Below are positions 32,163-34,024 of a stretch of 34,024 nucleotides of DNA, piece by piece (within the stretch, counting starts at the first letter, position 1; each line of letters starts with the position of its first letter). A model generated the notes under the pieces. It saw only the letters and a list, made by a program, of their open reading frames with translations, did not search any database and had not been told where the DNA came from. Source of the DNA: Promethearchaeia archaeon (lineage in GTDB: Archaea > Asgardarchaeota > Lokiarchaeia > Sigyniarchaeales > SOKP01); contig JAHQWJ010000065.1 of assembly GCA_029856125.1 (NCBI GenBank), forward strand, positions 1 through 34,024, written 5' to 3'. Both the position numbers and the translations under genes were made by a program.

Positions 32163-32554
32163 GCTTTGTTTGATATTTTCTCAATAAACATCAACGGGTA
32201 TTTGAGTTCTTCAATCCATTCTACTTTTGCTATAATTTCTACAGATTTGAACTCCAGAACAACTTTAGCTTCAATATGTTTTCCGGTAATTTCATCGTAT
32301 TCAAATTCAGAAGACTTATCTCCCTGAATTTGTTTACGATTAATATTAACTTTAACAAATTTAACATATGGTTGGCATGAAATGGACGCTTCGATACCTT
32401 TTTCAATAGAATCAATAATACTAGAATTCGAGGAAATTGGCATCCCACATAAAATATGATAAAGAGCTCCTAACTTTATACCAATTTCAAAGCACGCTCT
32501 TTCTCCATCACTTAAATTAGGAGGAAAATAAGAGTTTTCTTTATTATCAGACAT
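32159..32554 (-). CDS. mptD: Dihydroneopterin aldolase MptD (archaeal H4MPT type)
   Basis: This 131-residue protein matches the archaeal dihydroneopterin aldolase family (DUF372), which cleaves 7,8-dihydroneopterin to 6-hydroxymethyl-7,8-dihydropterin and glycolaldehyde. Diagnostic segments are SDGERACFEIGIKLGALYHI (15-34), the GMPIS turn and QPYVKFVKVNINR (61-73). It is unrelated in sequence to bacterial FolB. Its ATG shares one base with the stop of mptG, so the two are co-translated. Downstream it converges on the DUF447 gene. Confidence 0.93.
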   Translation of the reverse strand: MSDNKENSYFPPNLSDGERACFEIGIKLGALYHILCGMPISSNSSIIDSIEKGIEASISCQPYVKFVKVNINRKQIQGDKSSEFEYDEITGKHIEAKVVLEFKSVEIIAKVEWIEELKYPLMFIEKISNKA

Positions 32555-33570
32555 TAAAATTCATCTACAATTTCTATTTTTGCTCCGTGATTATTAGGTT
32601 TGCATAGGTAAATGTGTCCTCCAAATCCGTTTACACGCCGCTGAGCGGCTTTTAAAAGGTCATTTGCTTCATCGTCAGATTCTACGATTCCTACGACGCT
32701 AGGCCCAAAGGAAGACATCCCGTAAGCTTTAATCCCATAGTCTTCAAAAAATGTTAGAACGTCTTTTACAATTTCATGTTGGAGAGAGATTTCAATTTTT
32801 TTAAACCCTATATTCTGTATTCTCTTTAGTCCTTCACCAAAGCTCACTAAATCTTTTCGAATAATTCCTGGAACTAATTTCATTAGAATTTGGTGCGATA
32901 CTTCGTTCACTTCCTCTCTTGGGATAGGAGCATGTTTCTGAAAAATACTAACTTCTTCGTCTCCATAGGCTCCTTTCTTTACATTTGGGATTACTAATAC
33001 AAATCTCCAGTGTTCAGGAATCTGGTATCGTAAAATAGTAAGCGCTGGATTAGCGGATTTTGAAGCTGAAGAAGGGAGAAAAGTTTCTTTTTCTTTACCT
33101 TTTCCAAATTCATGACCAGCATCAACAATAAAACCACCTTTTTCAAATCCTCTCCAACCAATTCCTGAAGTTCCGCCTCTATTTACGAGTTTTGTCAGTT
33201 CTTCTATAGAAATGTTATCAATATCTTTTAATTTAGTTATTGCTACTGCTATGGCTAATGAAAGTTGGGTTTTAGATCCTAATCCTACATGGTTTGGAAA
33301 GTATCTCTTTAATTTGAAGTGGAAGTTCTTATTATTTATGTTATATGCTTTGAAAACCTTTGAGGCTTGCTCATTAATGACTTCAATCGATTCGCGATAG
33401 TATTTATGAGCTTCAATTTTAAACTCTTCCGCATTATTAGAAGCTTCGAATATTACATTAGGTCTATCTAACATAAGACCGATCCCACCATCAACACGAC
33501 CAATATATCCGTTTTCATCGATTAAAGAAAGATGGATCCTACATGGCGTTGTAATTCTACATTTTACCAT
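32554..33570 (-). CDS. mptG: Beta-ribofuranosylaminobenzene 5'-phosphate synthase (MptG)
   Basis: This 338-residue GHMP-superfamily enzyme condenses 4-hydroxybenzoate or a related acid with phosphoribosyl pyrophosphate, losing CO2, to make the ribosyl-aryl unit of H4MPT. The family pattern is clear: TTPCRIHLSLID at the start, RVDGGIGLML, the glycine-rich NHVGLGSKTQLSLAIA (93-108), and RGGTSGIGWRGFEKGGFIVDAGH. The C-terminal SFGPSVVG matches too. With mptD it forms a two-gene minus-strand operon (TAATG junction), giving this organism the ring and side-chain steps of the archaeal C1 carrier. Confidence 0.95.
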   Translation of the reverse strand: MVKCRITTPCRIHLSLIDENGYIGRVDGGIGLMLDRPNVIFEASNNAEEFKIEAHKYYRESIEVINEQASKVFKAYNINNKNFHFKLKRYFPNHVGLGSKTQLSLAIAVAITKLKDIDNISIEELTKLVNRGGTSGIGWRGFEKGGFIVDAGHEFGKGKEKETFLPSSASKSANPALTILRYQIPEHWRFVLVIPNVKKGAYGDEEVSIFQKHAPIPREEVNEVSHQILMKLVPGIIRKDLVSFGEGLKRIQNIGFKKIEISLQHEIVKDVLTFFEDYGIKAYGMSSFGPSVVGIVESDDEANDLLKAAQRRVNGFGGHIYLCKPNNHGAKIEIVDEF

Positions 33571-33664
33571 TTTGCTTCAAGATTATAAAAAAATTTGGAG
33601 CTATGGATAAGAATTTTTAAAATAATTTAAATATAATATAATTAAGATTTTAGTAATAATCGTT

Positions 33665-34024
33665 TTAGAAGCTTGTTAATATTAGAAATCCAAAATTGAT
33701 AACACCGCCAATCAGTAAGGCTATAAATATCTCTAAAAGAGATATCTGAATAGCATATTTCCAACTAGTGTGTTTTGCAAGAATAATAACAGTTGCAAAA
33801 CAGGGTACGTAAAGCATTGAAACCATCGAAAATACTATCATCTGAATTGGAGTTAATAATTCTAGAAGGGTAATATTTAAAGAATTAGCTAAAATCGACA
33901 AGAGAACCAAGGTTAACTCTTTCCTTAAAATTCCATATATTAAGAACACGCCAGTTATAGCTGGTAGCCCTAACCATAATACCGTGACAGGGCTCAAAAT
34001 AACATTTATCGGCTCTAAAGCGTT
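33665..34024 (-). CDS. feoB: FeoB C-terminal part, ferrous iron transporter (runs off the window)
   Basis: The minus strand is open from 34024 to the stop at 33665 (about 119 residues). NALEPINV precedes the segment LWLGLPAITGVFLIYGILRKE, and TPIQMIVFSMVSMLYVPCFATVIILAK follows. This is the core gate region and conserved YVPC motif of FeoB, the GTP-driven ferrous iron channel of the membrane. At least three transmembrane helices are visible. The N-terminal G domain is outside the window. An internal TTG at 33997 is not the real start, because the frame continues upstream with family sequence. Confidence 0.85.
   Translation of the reverse strand, partial: NALEPINVILSPVTVLWLGLPAITGVFLIYGILRKELTLVLLSILANSLNITLLELLTPIQMIVFSMVSMLYVPCFATVIILAKHTSWKYAIQISLLEIFIALLIGGVINFGFLILTSF

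Noticed and set aside
1..34024. tRNA, rRNA, CRISPR arrays, insertion sequences and replication origins
   Set aside because: I looked for cloverleaf-like GGTTC arms, repeated units, transposase motifs and clustered origin boxes and saw none I could defend.

Overview
The window looks like a piece of an Asgard (Lokiarchaeia-like, Promethearchaeota) archaeal chromosome. It is strongly AT-rich. Ribosome binding sites are of the archaeal GGTGA/GAGTGA type, and the alanyl-tRNA synthetase, F420 and tetrahydromethanopterin (H4MPT) genes are archaeal. These sit beside a eukaryote-like ubiquitin conjugation cassette and an ftsZ gene. The lineage assignment is an inference from gene content; no rRNA or tRNA gene is present.

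Left part (1-8040): a partial NUDIX gene and a metallophosphoesterase, a dicistron of two tiny proteins (one a zinc ribbon), a 995-residue archaeal alanyl-tRNA synthetase, a small conserved-looking protein, an FMN split-barrel protein, FtsZ, and two very small plus-strand genes in sparse DNA. From 8041 to 12714 a minus-strand run (coiled-coil protein, nucleotidyltransferase-like protein, TPR protein, endonuclease Q) reads away from the ubiquitin region.

Ubiquitin region (12894-21546): there are two soluble ubiquitin-like (Ubl) modifiers with acidic tails. Between them lie a thiamine-diphosphate 2-oxoacid dehydrogenase E1 alpha/beta pair, a two-helix membrane protein whose C-terminus is a third Ubl domain without a terminal glycine, and a two-domain winged-helix regulator. 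The second Ubl gene has a long leader with two inverted repeats and is followed by a hairpin terminator. It leads into E1 (with catalytic Cys and a UFD-like tail), E2 (HPN plus active Cys), an RPN11-like JAMM protease and a six-helix membrane protein with a RING-like zinc domain. The likely flow is JAMM maturation of the Ubl precursor, E1 activation, E2 transfer, and a membrane-bound RING-like E3. The membrane Ubl would be a fixed decoy, receptor or regulator.

Cofactor region (21642-33570): FolE, a deaminase-type amidohydrolase, an ArfC/RibD-type reductase, CofG and CofH form a tight plus-strand operon for the F420 chromophore and its pyrimidine precursor. The amidohydrolase is a candidate for a deaminase that is poorly assigned in archaea. 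A glutamate-dehydrogenase-family enzyme fused to a CBS pair and an ABM-fold protein follow. H4MPT genes come next: a dihydropteroate-synthase-related protein whose reading frame apparently starts at AUU, a DUF1464 ASKHA kinase-like protein, DUF447, MptD and MptG. The window ends in a partial FeoB gene.

All identifications rest on motif recognition by eye; no database search was run.
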